Assembly (NCBI GenBank): GCA_017871115.1
Contig: JAFCIZ010000011.1
Location: 141,501 to 205,500, forward strand
Length of the DNA: 64,000 nt
Direction: 5' to 3'
Origin: Cunninghamella blakesleeana
Lineage: Eukaryota; Mucoromycota; Mucoromycetes; Mucorales; Cunninghamellaceae
The notes below the pieces were generated by a model that was given only the letters and a program-made list of their open reading frames with translations, was not told where the DNA came from and did not search any database. The position numbers were made by a program, and so were the translations under genes. Of this stretch, positions 1 through 11,557 are shown in pieces; positions within the stretch are counted from its first letter, which is position 1, and each line of letters begins with the position of its first letter.

Positions 1-191
1 ATCTTTACTAGATAGCACAGTAATTTTATTTTATACTATATAATATATAGTTTTAGCCTATTGTCATTAATTCACCAAAAAGTATAAATATAACACTTAT
101 TTTAAACATTTGAATAAAGGTTAACCAAAAGTTTCACAATACTTTCTTTGTTTTTCTTAACTTTTATAATTTTAATTTGATAAATTCAACA
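1..191 (+). repeat. Diverged Ty3/gypsy LTR fragment (3' part)
   Basis: The segment matches the 3' half of the LTRs at 22077-22483 and 41591-41997, including the TATAAATA-like box, AATAAAGG, the AACCAAAAGTTTCACAAT stretch and the terminal ATTCAACA at 191. It carries many substitutions, so it is an older insertion than the intact element. It ends exactly where the start of a family-B gene (B0) begins, so the insertion cut that gene around codon 13. The rest of the LTR lies outside the window. Confidence 0.85.
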
Positions 192-232
192 GTGATATAG
201 CGAGATTTCCAAAATAGTAAATTATACGCCAT
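192..232 (-). pseudogene. B0: 5' stub of a family-B gene cut by an LTR
   Basis: Read from 232 on the minus strand, the segment encodes an ATG and about 12 codons beginning MAYNLLFWKSR. This is the same start as the B copies at 4311 (MAYSLRFWKPRR) and 10009 (MAYNLRFWKPRR). The reading then runs into the LTR end at 191. The A+T-rich sequence upstream of the ATG (to about 900) is also homologous to that upstream of B1 and B2, which supports a third array unit. Confidence 0.8.
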
Positions 233-1656
233 GATAATAAGAATAAACAAAAAAGAGTAACTGAAATATTGAGTAATAAAAAAGAAGAGATAGAAATAAA
301 AATAAAATAAAAAAGAGTGAATTTGATAAAAAGAATACTGATATTTTAGATAAATAGATTGAATAATAATAATAAGAAAAAGTTGCTAAAATAGCATGAT
401 TTTACCATTGTCATTATTTATTTGCTTATTGTTATTGTTTTATATATACTATATTTATGGGTTATACAGTAATTAGTATTTTCTTCATTGTTAGTTTCTT
501 TTTATTTCATCTTTTTTTTAATTAAACAATAAACTATATATAAAGATCGAGTTGGTTGTATAAGTGGTTAATTCTATAAAACTGAATTTTATATATTTCT
601 ATTGCTTTATACCAATTGAAAAACATAGATATTGATTTTTTATTTATTTACTTATTTATTTTTGACTAAAGGAGATATTGAAAATGATAAATAAGTAATG
701 ATAATTTAAAAGTACAAGTATAAAACAAGTTTATATATATATATATATATATTTTACAAGGACTAGAATAATTTATCAATAGCAATGAAATACTTTTACT
801 TATAATAAAACAGTAATATAATAAGCCATGATAATAGCTGATTGTTTTATATATTAGATTAATAGTAAACTATAGTCATGGAACGAGTTTGTCTTGCAAC
901 GTTATTCAGTAGCATTTTTTTTTTTTAATGAATAAAAAGTAAATAGAAATTTGAAAGTGTAAAATAAATACTAAACTTTATAATTGGAAAAGTATGAATA
1001 ATAATATGGAGTAGGGTTTTACCAATTATACAAAAATATAGGTTAGGGTGTCAGCTTAATAAAAACAATCAATTCATCTATTAAAATCATCGGAATTTCA
1101 ATTTAAAAAACAATCAATTCATAATTTTCTTTTAATATATGAATAATAGTAAAAAAAACATTTTTTTTTTCTATTTAATTTGTGGTTATATATATTAATT
1201 TTTTTTAAAATATATAAAATAAATAAATAAATAAATAATTATCGGCAAATAAGACCAAGTTATTCGTTATTTTATATTAATTTCATAAGGTTGAAAAAAA
1301 TACTTTAAAGGATGACATTTTAAGCTAAATATATACTTAGTTTTATCAATAATAAATCAATTTACTTGACATTTCAATAAATGATTAGTATGTTAATTTT
1401 CTACTTATAAGCTAATTTCATGAAATAATCTTTATTCTTTGCTAAACTATTTGAAAATTAATATTCATGTTAAATAATTATTTATCTTTATAAAAACATC
1501 GTACTTATTTATTTAAGAAAAAAGATAAGAAACAGTGTACTTTATTTTTTTTTTTTTTTAAAGAAATGCCTATACTTATATATTTATATATTTTAAAAAA
1601 AGTAAAAAATAATATTTTTTTAAAAAAAGAAGAGAATGAAGACTTTTTAAAAATAT
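233..1656. other. Intergenic, conserved array spacer
   Basis: No gene is seen. The stretch aligns along most of its length with 4312-5842 and 10010-11557. It contains the upstream region of family-B genes and, nearest 1656, a highly conserved region downstream of the family-A stop codons. Homopolymers and a short (AT)n at 732-750 are embedded. Confidence 0.7.
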
Positions 1657-2598
1657 TTACATCACAAATTTCCTAAATGCTTTATAACAAGAAGCAATAT
1701 GCAGTCTTTGATCTCTGAGTCCCTTGGTTATTTCTGAAGAATAATATTCTGGTGGAGGTACAAGGTATTGTTTTACTATTGTTTCCTTTAATGGTGGTTT
1801 GCCTCTTCCTACAGAAAATAGTAAATCATCTGACATACTCAGTAATAAAAACATGGGACGAGTTTTAAACATAATAATACCAGGTATCCAGTGTCCATAT
1901 TTAAATGATTCTGGTTTATTATAACAGAGGCCCCTATGGCAGTCATTTAAATATACTGCTATGGTATCAGCAACAAACTTTATTCTTTCAGGATGTATAT
2001 ATGGATCCAGGAAATTATGTTCTAGATGCTTGTAGTCGTTGACATTATTTTCCTGTACAAATTTAACATGGTTTTCGTGCATACATTCAATAGATATATT
2101 AGGAACGAACGTGTACAAATATTGCTGCCCCATAACGAGTGGTTCAAAAATAACATCTTTATGGTGATGAATCACACGATCATCTGCATCATAGTCAAAT
2201 AACTGAAGTAGAGAATGAGATAAATCATCCACAACTGATAGATCATTTTTATAAAAATCTATCATCATTAAATTTTTAATCACATTTCTAGCCAGTGATG
2301 ACTTGATTACCACTGACCAATCTATTTTCAGCTGGGTAAGAGAATTAGTATGGATAATATGACCACAATTTATAAATTCTTTTACTTGTTCATTAAAATC
2401 GTCGTAAGATGGCATCTCTTCGTTGAAAAAGTCTTTAAAATTGGTAACATTTTCGAATTTTATTTTAAAATAATCTAAATCACATGGCTGCCAGTCAGTA
2501 CTCGATTTCCATACTGCTCTATTAATAAGTCTTGCTTCAAGGTAAGGGAAAGATAATGGTGTAGCTTGTTTAAAAAGAAAAGGACATTTTTTTTTCAT
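1657..2598 (-). CDS. A1: family-A protein with degenerate PD-(D/E)XK-like fold
   Basis: A 313-residue product is encoded without visible introns. An N-terminal block with tryptophans (AVWKSSTDWQP), DLDYFKI and FFNEEMP is followed by a helical SVVDDLSHSLLQLF block. A central strand-turn-strand ends in FVQENN, then WIPGIIMFKTRPMFLLL and a C-terminal CYKAFRKFV. The block order is the same as in a large fungal family whose central motif is usually a Q-E-D-K type (D/E)XK signature. Here the lysine position is Asn, so nuclease activity is doubtful. Paralogues with matching start sequence suggest an ancestral ATG at 2641, but one extra A in a poly(A) run near 2595 shifts that frame. The usable start is therefore 2598. 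Function unknown; fold assignment is inference. Confidence 0.75.
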   Translation of the reverse strand: MKKKCPFLFKQATPLSFPYLEARLINRAVWKSSTDWQPCDLDYFKIKFENVTNFKDFFNEEMPSYDDFNEQVKEFINCGHIIHTNSLTQLKIDWSVVIKSSLARNVIKNLMMIDFYKNDLSVVDDLSHSLLQLFDYDADDRVIHHHKDVIFEPLVMGQQYLYTFVPNISIECMHENHVKFVQENNVNDYKHLEHNFLDPYIHPERIKFVADTIAVYLNDCHRGLCYNKPESFKYGHWIPGIIMFKTRPMFLLLSMSDDLLFSVGRGKPPLKETIVKQYLVPPPEYYSSEITKGLRDQRLHIASCYKAFRKFVM

Positions 2599-2641
2599 AC
2601 TTTTTTATTTTATCAGACAATGTAGATAAGAAAGAGACCAT

Positions 2642-3607
2642 TCAAAAAAATAAAAAAACAAAGAGGATATATTGAGTAAAAAAAAGGATATTAAAAAAAA
2701 TTAAAAAAAAGAAACTTTTAGTTCCAAAATGTGATTGTATAAATATTAAGACACATATATGTTTCTTTTTATTATTAATATTTTATTTAATGCAATACTT
2801 GTTATTTTGATGATCATATACTAAAAAAAAATAATAATTTAAAACAACATAGTGTACAACAAGAATTTTTCCCATTATATTGCATTTTAAAAAGTGCAAT
2901 CTTAAATGAATGAAAAATTCTAAATAATAAAAATATCAATTCAATTAAACAGAATTAGAAAAGGTTCAGGGAAACCTTGTCTAAACTAAAAAACATATAT
3001 TTTTTTATGTATTATTCAACACTATTTAGCTCTAATTATGTATTATTTAATGATAATTAGCTCTATGTAAGTTCTATTTAATTTTAATTCATAAAATAAA
3101 AATTATTAATAAAATATATATATACTATACTAATTTTTAGCCATTGCAAAAATTTGCCAATAGTAAAAACAAAGTTAATGAACTTTGCTACATTTTTTAA
3201 AGAATATTGGTACTGAATATAATATAAATCCAAGCATTCAAAAAGAAACATTAATGGACGTTATAAAAATAGAAAAAAAAAGAAAATGAGTACCTATTAT
3301 TTATGAGCGTATGTAACATCTAAAACAATCCAACTAATATAATGTAATAATTAATCAAGTTAAAAGATTTTCAGGGTAGTAATATTCTTTAATAGATTGA
3401 CAAAGCTTATTTTAACATAATAAAGGCAGATATTTAAGTTATACAATGCATTTAGTAAACATCAGATTACAATGTTGTTTACAAGTTATGCTATTATAAT
3501 ATAAGATGCTATTTAATGTTATTATTATTATATAATTAATAAATAGGGTAAGGAATGGGATTAAAAGAATACATATATATATTTACTTTAGTAAGGTTCT
3601 AGAATTT
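2642..3607. other. Intergenic, no gene
   Basis: This is A+T-rich sequence upstream of A1 and downstream of B1. It is homologous in patches to 6824-8060, the equivalent spacer of the next array unit. No open frame or RNA gene is recognised. Confidence 0.6.
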
Positions 3608-4311
3608 ACTCGCCTTTCAGTAGGCACTCTAAATCATTTTATTACAATGATAACCTCTGATTTGTACCACTTCTTACTGCTTCAACCAATTCTGGTGCCT
3701 TATAAATCAAGTAGGATGTAGGTTGGATTCCAGTCATGATAATTACAGGGAAGCCCTACTTTGATACCTGATAGTTGTTCTTCAAGAATAGTTACATTCA
3801 AACTGACATTAAAGCTTTTATTTTCTTGAAGAAGGAGAATATTAGAGGTATTGTCTAGTTGTTGTATGCATATATTGGAGGTGACAGTTAAGCCTTGCCC
3901 TAACATATCCAAGGGGCGTCTTAGCTTTGAGGTAATTGCATTGTCTTCGCGGTCATATCGGAATAGCATCAACAAAGACGTAGCCATATCATCTACACAT
4001 GACTCATGGTTTCTATTTGCTATAACTACTTTAATCACATCCTTTATTACTTTATAGGCTAATGGATATACAGTTGGAAGCTATCGTATTTTATAACTAT
4101 CATTGTTAACATCTCGATGAGTTTACAAAAAATCAATGATTTCAGGACGAAAGGTAATAGGGGCAACCGGGTAATTTTCATTAAAAAAATTGCAAAAACT
4201 TGGCTCATCAATTATTTCTATTCTAAAATAATTTAATTCTTTAGGTCCCCACTGATTTGAACTTTTGGTCGTGATACGGCGAGGTTTCCAAAATCGTAAA
4301 CTATATGCCAT
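3608..4311 (-). pseudogene. B1: broken family-B gene
   Basis: Two out-of-frame pieces (4123-4311 and 3700-4038) match the N-terminal and middle parts of B2 at 9169-10009. The first carries MAYSLRFWKPRR and ELNYFRIEI; the second carries SCVDDMATSLLMLF and LLQENKSF. Sequence between them is frameshifted. The C-terminal region (about 3608-3700) is recognisable only by DNA similarity, with further lesions. The LLQENK motif corresponds to the (D/E)XK position of the presumed PD-(D/E)XK-like core. It is not expected to make a full protein. Confidence 0.8.
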
Positions 4312-4956
4312 GATAATAAGAATTAGTAGAAAAGAATAAATAGATGATAAAGTAATAAAAAAGAAAAAAGAAAAAGAAAAGAAAAATAAAAAAGAATGAA
4401 TACGGTAAAAATAATAAAATCAAAAATAAATACTTTTTTAATATTGGAAATTGAACAATTAGATATAATCATTTGAAATTACAGACAATGAAGCTAATAT
4501 AAATATTTTATTTTCCTTTTATTTCTTTCCTTTTAAGTTAAATTAAAGAATAATAATATCTTAGATTGATAGGTTGAATAACAATAGTATGAAAGAGCTG
4601 TTAAAAATAGAATGATTTTATCATTATCGTGATTTATTTGCTTATTGTTTTGCTTTATATATACTATACTTGTGGGCTATACAGTAATTAGTATTTTCTT
4701 CATTGTTAGTTTCTTTTTATTTCATCTTCTTTTTAATTAAACAATAAACTATATATAAGGATCGAGTTGGTTGTAATAAGTGGTTATTTCTATAAAACTG
4801 AATTTTATATGTTTCTATTGCTTTATACCAATTGAGAAACATAGATATTGATTTTTTATATATTTATTTATTGATTTTTGATTAAAGAAAATACTAAAAA
4901 TGATAAATATGTATTGGAAAATTAAAAAGTATAAGTTCAAAATAGATTTTTATTTA

Positions 4957-4987
<31 letters not shown>

Positions 4988-5842
4988 GGGTTAGAATAAA
5001 TTATCAATAGCAATAAAACACTTTTACTTACACTAAAGCAATAATGTAATAGACTATCCAAACTGATTAATTTGTACATTAAATTAATAGTAATTTAAAA
5101 TTACAATACGAGTTTGTCTTGCAACATTATTAAGTAGCCTATTTTTACCGAATAAAAATAAATAATAAATGCTTTAATTAGAAAAGCATAAGTAATATCA
5201 CAAAGTGAGAGATTATAAATTGCATAAAAATACAGATTATAATGTCAACTAAATAAAAACAATAAACATGAAAAAACAATCAATCTATATTTTCTTTTTT
5301 TTTTTTTTTTTCCTTTAATAATAGTAACTATAGTTTTAATATATAAATAATAATAAGAGTATCATTATTTCTATTTACTCTATAGTTACATGTTAACTTT
5401 TTTTAAAATATATAAATAAATAAACGATTATTGGCAAATAAAATCAAGTTATTCGTTATTTTATATTAATTTTATAAGGTTGAAGATATTATTTTAAAGG
5501 ATGACATTTTATGCTAAATATATACTTAGTTTTATCAATAATAAATCAATTTATTTGATATTTTAATAAATGATTAGTGTGTTAATTTTCTACTTATAAG
5601 CTAATTTCATGAAATAATCTTTATTGTTTCCTAAACTATTTGAAAATTAATATTCATGTTAAATAATTATTTATCTTTATAAAAACGTCGTACTTATTTA
5701 TTTAAGAAAAAAAATAAGAAATAGTGTACTTTATTTATTTTTTTTAAAGAAATGCCTATACTTATATATTTGTATATTTTAAAAAAAGTAAAAAATAATA
5801 TTTTTTTAAAAAAAGAAGAGAATGAAGACTTTTTAAAAATAT
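4312..5842. other. Intergenic, array spacer copy 2
   Basis: The stretch repeats 233-1656 and 10010-11557 with moderate to high identity. It holds long poly(T) runs at about 4957-4982 and 5288-5310. The 300 bases next to A2's stop codon are the best conserved part. No gene is seen. Confidence 0.65.
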
Positions 5843-6823
5843 TTACATCACAAATTTCCTAAATGCTTTATAACAAGAAGCAATATGCAATCTTTGATCT
5901 CTGAGTCCCTTGGTTATTTCTGAAGAATAATATTCTGGTGGAGGTACAAGGTATTGTTTTACTATTGTTTCCTTTAATGGTGGTTCGCCTTTTCCTACAG
6001 AAAATAGTAGATCTTCTGTTATATTCAGTAATAAAAACATGGGACGAGTTTTAAACATAATAATACCAGGTATCCACTGTTTAGATTTAAAAGTCTCTGA
6101 TTTTTTGTAATAATGATGCATTCGAAAATTGTGCAGAAAGGCTGCTATGGTATCTGCAACAAATTTTGTTTCTTCTGGACGTATACTTGAATTTGGAAAA
6201 CTACACCCTATTTGGTTATAATCGTTGACGCTATTTTCCTGTACAAACTTAATATGTTTTTCATGCATACTTTCAATAGATAAATTAGGAATGAATGTAT
6301 ATAAATACTGTGGCTCCAAAATAAATGATGGCTTTAAAAAAATATCTTTATGGTGATGAATCACACGATCATCTGCATCATAATCAAATAACTGAAGTAG
6401 AGAAAAAGATAAATTATTCACAACAGATAAATTATTATTATAAAAATTTAACAACATTAAATTTTTAATCACATTTCTAGCAAGTGATGACTCGATTGCT
6501 GTTGACCAATTTATTTTTCGTTGGTCAAAATAATCGGCATCAACGATAGGATCACAATTTATAAATTCTTTTACTTGTTCATTAAAATCGTCATAAAGTG
6601 ATATCTTCTCGTTGAAAAATTCTTTAAAATCGGCATTTTTGATTCTTATATTAAAATAATCTAAATCACTTGGTTGCCAGTCAGTACTCGATTTCCATAA
6701 TGCTTTATTAACAAGACTTGCTTCAAGATAAGAAGGAGGTAATGGTGGGTCATTAAAAATAAAAGGAAATTTCTTTTTATAATTTTTTATTTTATCAGAT
6801 ATAGTTGTCACGAAAGAAACCAT
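5843..6823 (-). CDS. A2: family-A protein with degenerate PD-(D/E)XK-like fold
   Basis: This 326-residue protein is the most complete member of family A. The start at 6823 (MVSFVTTISDKIKNYKKKF) matches the conserved 5' DNA of A1 and A3. Blocks in order are ALWKSSTDWQPSDLDYF (about residues 48-64), FKEFFNEKI, NNLSFSLLQLFDYDADDRVI, FIPNLSIESMH then FVQENS, QWIPGIIMFKTRPMFLLL and CYKAFRKFVM at the C-terminus. The catalytic-type lysine after VQE-N is Ser and the upstream acidic position is Asn, so it looks like a non-catalytic derivative. No signal peptide or membrane segment is evident. Role unknown. Confidence 0.78.
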   Translation of the reverse strand: MVSFVTTISDKIKNYKKKFPFIFNDPPLPPSYLEASLVNKALWKSSTDWQPSDLDYFNIRIKNADFKEFFNEKISLYDDFNEQVKEFINCDPIVDADYFDQRKINWSTAIESSLARNVIKNLMLLNFYNNNLSVVNNLSFSLLQLFDYDADDRVIHHHKDIFLKPSFILEPQYLYTFIPNLSIESMHEKHIKFVQENSVNDYNQIGCSFPNSSIRPEETKFVADTIAAFLHNFRMHHYYKKSETFKSKQWIPGIIMFKTRPMFLLLNITEDLLFSVGKGEPPLKETIVKQYLVPPPEYYSSEITKGLRDQRLHIASCYKAFRKFVM

Positions 6824-8178
6824 AAAAAAATAAAAGGAAAATAAAAGATAAGTAAAAAAAAGAAAGAGAAAAAGAGAAACTAAAAATGGTTTATCTTTAA
6901 CTTCAAAATATAATTCTATAAATACTAAGATACATATATGTTTCGCTTTATTATTAATATTTTATTTAATGTAATATCTGTTATTTTGATAACCATATAC
7001 TTAAAAAAAAATAGTGTATAACAAGAATTTTTCTTTTCTCTCTCTCATCGTATTGCACTTTTTAAAGCACAATTTCAGGTGAACGACAAAAATTCTAAAT
7101 AACAAAAAAATCAATTCAATTAAAAAGAATAAAAAAAGGCTCAAGGAAATCTTTTAGAAACTAAAGAACATATGAATATGCCCAAAATGTAATGAAACTA
7201 GTAAATGAACAGTTTTCAGAGAAACGTTCAATTATCTTTCAATGCAATTCCTGCCGTACCTCTCCTATGTTTCTTTAAGTTTAGAAATTAACCGCAGCAA
7301 TTTTTTTTAAAAAAGTTACTAAAACTGACTTGAAACAACTAATTACTAGAACAACAATGATTATGAGTACATCTATTCATGAAGATTTAGTGGGATCTGA
7401 TACTCTAATCAGCACTATCACAGCAATAAAAAAAAAAGAACTGACCTTTTCAAAGTTTAGGATCTCATTCAATATCTTTTTTTGTGACATAATAGTGGAA
7501 GTAACTCTGTTATGATTAAGTATTACTCAATACTATTCAGTTCTTAGTAAGTTTTATTTAGTTTTGATTTTATAAAATTTATTAATAAAAAAATGCATAC
7601 TATACTAATTTTTATCCATTATAAATATTTCAAATGTATATGAAATTTATATAATGGTTGCTGATATTATTATATTTTAGATAATTATAATATTTATTAA
7701 TATTAAAAACAAGATAATGAACCTAGTTACATTTTTAAAGAATATCGGTACGGTATATAATATAAACTCCAGCATTAAAAAAGAAATATTAATAACCATA
7801 AAAAAAAAAAAAAGAAAAAAGAAAATGAATAACTTTATTTAGGAACTTATGCAGCATCTAAAACATCTAACTAATATGGATTAATAATTAGTAAAGTTCA
7901 TATATTTCTAGGATAGCAATATTCTTTAATAGATAAACAAATTTTACTTTAACGTATTAAATACATATATTTAGGCTATATAATGTATTTAAAAAGCATC
8001 AAATTAAAGAGATGTTTACAAGTAATGCCATTATTATTTAATGATTCATTTAATATTATTATTACTATATAATTGAAAAATGGGATGATGAATGAATTAA
8101 AAAAAAAAAAAAAAAGAGAGAGAGAGAGAGAGAAAATATATAAATTTAAATTGGTTTTTAATTATTATTACTATTATT

Positions 8179-8179
<1 letters not shown>

Positions 8180-8238
<59 letters not shown>
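8180..8238 (+). repeat. 59-base poly(T) tract
   Basis: There is an uninterrupted run of T on the plus strand (poly(A) on the minus strand). It is the longest homopolymer in the window. The apparent ORFs across it on both strands are artefacts of Phe or Lys runs. Confidence 0.95.
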
Positions 8239-8239
<1 letters not shown>

Positions 8240-9075
8240 TTTTAGCGACGGTCACTATGACCACCTTTACTACCCTTTCTATTTCTGGAACCTCTAGTAA
8301 CAATAATATATTTTAGAAAAGAAATTATACGTTGTGGTAATGTTTACGGTGGACTAAAAACTCAAACAATATCCAAACAATTTTGTAATCTTAAGTATTC
8401 CAACATTTAAGTATCTGGAAATACAAGCTAATAATAAAAGAGTATGGAAAAAATATTTTGTAAAATTAATATAAAATTTCCATCTCGTACATATAGATAA
8501 ATCTTCAATATTAGATATAGTAAATACCGTTAAAGATGTTTGTATTGATGAAAGTAACCTGGTTAAAGACCAAAATTCATTCACCAAAAATAAAAAAAAT
8601 GCTTGCTGTAGATGCTTCATGGTTGAGCATAGTATTACATATAAATAATAACCCAACTCTGTTAATAGAACTTAAGGATTAAAAATTGGTATTATATCCT
8701 GGAATAGCAATGTATATTGCCCTTGAAATTTATTATAAACTGTAATATTATTTTTATTATTAAAAAAGTGTGAGTTTACGATTTTTTTTGAAACAGTTAT
8801 TTCCTTTTTAAGATATATTTGTATTATCATATACTCTTTTATTGTTAAAAAATGAACATAAAACTATTTTTGCTAAAAATTCAGTATTTTCAAGTATTTT
8901 AAAGTTCATTTTTATGTTGCAGATAAAGTAAGCAAGAAATCATTAAAAAAAGAAAAAAGAAAAGAGAATAAAATAAAATAAAATATTACTTTTTTATAGT
9001 ATTTTTTTTAAAAAATCATAACGACCTATGAATATTTTTTATTTTTTATTTTAATAGAGGTAACTGAATAGAACA

Positions 9076-9085
9076 TTATTATTAC

Positions 9086-9134
<49 letters not shown>

Positions 9135-9135
9135 G
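9076..9135 (+). repeat. (ATT)n microsatellite
   Basis: About twenty near-perfect TTA/ATT triplets lie just downstream of the B2 stop codon. Confidence 0.9.
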
Positions 9136-9168
9136 CTATTGTTATTATATCTATAACTATTTAATAAA

Positions 9169-10009
9169 TTAATCATCGAAATCCATGAATTTTTTAAATG
9201 CCTTGTAGCAAACAGATATATATTCTGCGCTGTATTCATCTAACAAAGCTCTAGAATTTAACTCACCTTCTGTGGGTACACTAAATCTTCTTACTAGAGT
9301 GTTGGTATCTGGTCTTGTACCGCTTCTTACTGCTTCAACCAATGCTGGCGTCATATAAATCAAGTAGAATGTAGGTTGGGTTCCAAGCATGATAATTGCA
9401 GGGAAAGCTCCACCTCGGTGCCTGACTGTAGTTTTTATAAACAGAAATCACCTCGGCTATCAGTTGTCCTTCAGGAAGAATTGCATTCATACCTACATTG
9501 AAGCTTTTATTTTCTTGAAGAAGAATAATATTTGAGGGGTTTCCTAGTAGTTGTATGCATACATTGGAGGTGGCAGTTAAAACTTGTCCTGACATGGTCA
9601 AGGAACACCTTAATTTGGAGGTAACTGCATTTTTTCCATTATCATATTGGAATAGCATTAACAAAGACATAGCCAAATCATCTACACATGACTCATGATC
9701 TTTATTTATCATAGTTACTTTAATCACATCCTTTACCGCTCTCTTGACCAATGTAGATACGGTAAGAGGCAATTCTATTCTATTGCCATTATTATTATTA
9801 CCATTAACACGCTGTAAAAGTTCCAAAAATTCATTAATTTCAGCACTAAAGTTAACTGGCCTATCTGGGTATTCTTCATTAAAAAAGGTGTAAAAATTTG
9901 GTTCGTTAATTATTCTTATTTTAAAATAATTTAATTCTTTAGGTCCCCATTGATTCGCACTTTTGGTTGTGATACGACGAGGTTTCCAAAATCGTAAATT
10001 ATACGCCAT
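9169..10009 (-). pseudogene. B2: family-B gene with one frameshift
   Basis: This is the best-preserved B copy. Reading from 10009 gives MAYNLRFWKPRR, W-GPKELNYFKI, FYTFFNEEYP, SCVDDLAMSLLMLFQYD, ATSNVCIQLL and LLQENKSFNVGMN, then PEGQLIAEVISVYKN. Around 9390-9430 the frame shifts by one base. The family continuation (HRGGAFPAIIMLGTQPTFYLIY, GTRPDT, CYKAFKKF) is in the frame of 9169-9390. The E-N-K triplet occupies the (D/E)XK position and PEGQLIAE matches the following helix of the widespread fungal family. Without the frameshift the product would be about 280 residues. Either a pseudogene or a sequencing error; an intron is unlikely because the two frames overlap. Confidence 0.78.
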
Positions 10010-11557
10010 GGTAATAAAGATTAGTAGAAAAGAGTAAATAGATTATAAAGTAATAAAAAATAAAAAATAAAAAGAAAGGTAAAATAAAAAAGAATAAATA
10101 TGGTAAAAATAATAAAATCAAAAATAAATACTTTTTTTACTACTGGAAATTGAACAATTAGATATAATCATTTGAATTTACAGACAATGAAAATTATTAT
10201 CAATATTTCTTTTTCCGTTGATTTCTTTCCTTTCATGTTAAATTAAAGAATAATAATATATTATATCGATAGATTGAATAATAATAATATAAAAGAGCTG
10301 ATAGAAATAGAATAATTTTATCATTATCATGATTTATTTGCTCATTGTTATTTCTTTATATATACTATACTTGTGGGCTATACAGTTATTAGAATTTTCT
10401 TCATTGTTAGTTTCTTTTTATTTTATTTTATTTTTAATTAAATAGTAAACTATATATAAGAATCGAATTGGTTGTAATAAGTGATTGTTTTTATAGAGTT
10501 GAGTTATACTCATTTATATTACTTTATACCAATTGGTAATCATAGAAATTGATTTTTGATTAAAGGAGATATTGAAAATGATAAATAAGTAATGATAATT
10601 TAAAAAGTACAAGTATAAAACAGGTTTTTATCTATATTTCCTTTTTTTTTTTCTTTACAAAAATTGGAATAAATTATTGAGAGCAATAAAATGCTTTTAC
10701 TTACAGTAAATCAGTAATATAATAAGCCATGCTAATAGCTGATTGTTTTATATATTAGGATAATAGTTGACTAAAGTCATGAAACAAGTTTGTCTTGCAA
10801 CGTTATTCAGTAGCATTTTTTTTAATGAATGAAAAATAAATAGAAATTTAAAAGAATAAAATAAATACTAAATACTTTAATTGGAAAAGTAAAAATAATA
10901 ATATGGAGTGGGATTTTATCAATTATACAAAAATATAGATTAGAATGTCAATTTAATAAAAACAATCAATCCATTTTTTAAAATCATCGGAATTTCAACT
11001 TAAAAAAACGATCAATTCATGTTTTTCGTTTAATATATGAATAATAATAAAAAAAGTGCATTTTAATTACTATTTACTTTATGGTTTATATATATTATTT
11101 TTTTTAAATATATAAAAAAATAAACAAACAAATAAATAAATGATTATTGGCAAATAAAATCAAGTTATTCGTTATTTTATATTAATTTTATAAGGTTGAA
11201 GATATTATTTTAAAGGATGACATTTTAAGCAAAATATCTACTTAGTTATATCAATAATAAATCAATTTATTTGATATTTTAATAAATGATTAGTGTGTTA
11301 ATTTTCTACTTATAGGCTAATTTCATGAAATAATCTTTATTGTTTCCTAAACTATTTGAAAATTAATATTCATGTTAAATAATTATTTATCTTTATAAAA
11401 ACATCGTACTTATTTATTTAAGAAAAAAGATAAGAAATAGTGTACTTTATTTTTTTTTTTAAAGAAATGCCTATACTTATATATTTATATATTTTAAAAA
11501 AAGTAAAAAATAATATTTTTTTAAAAAAAGAAAAGAATGAAGACTTTTTAAAAATAT
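10010..11557. other. Intergenic, array spacer copy 3
   Basis: It aligns with 233-1656 over nearly its full length and with 4312-5842, so it is part of the duplicated unit. The final 300 bases before the A3 stop are almost the same as before A1 and A2. No gene is seen. Confidence 0.65.

Larger units (their letters stand above)
6824..9168. other. Intergenic with homopolymer and microsatellite tracts
   Basis: No supported gene. The stretch contains a (GA)n run near 8115-8134, a 59-base poly(T) tract at 8180-8238, and an (ATT)n microsatellite at about 9076-9135. The first half matches 2642-3607. A short arginine-rich minus-strand reading ends beside the poly(T) tract and is discussed as a finding. 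Confidence 0.6.

Noticed and set aside
8073..8303. ORFs on both strands across the poly(T) tract
   Set aside because: They consist mainly of Phe or Lys runs produced by the homopolymer.
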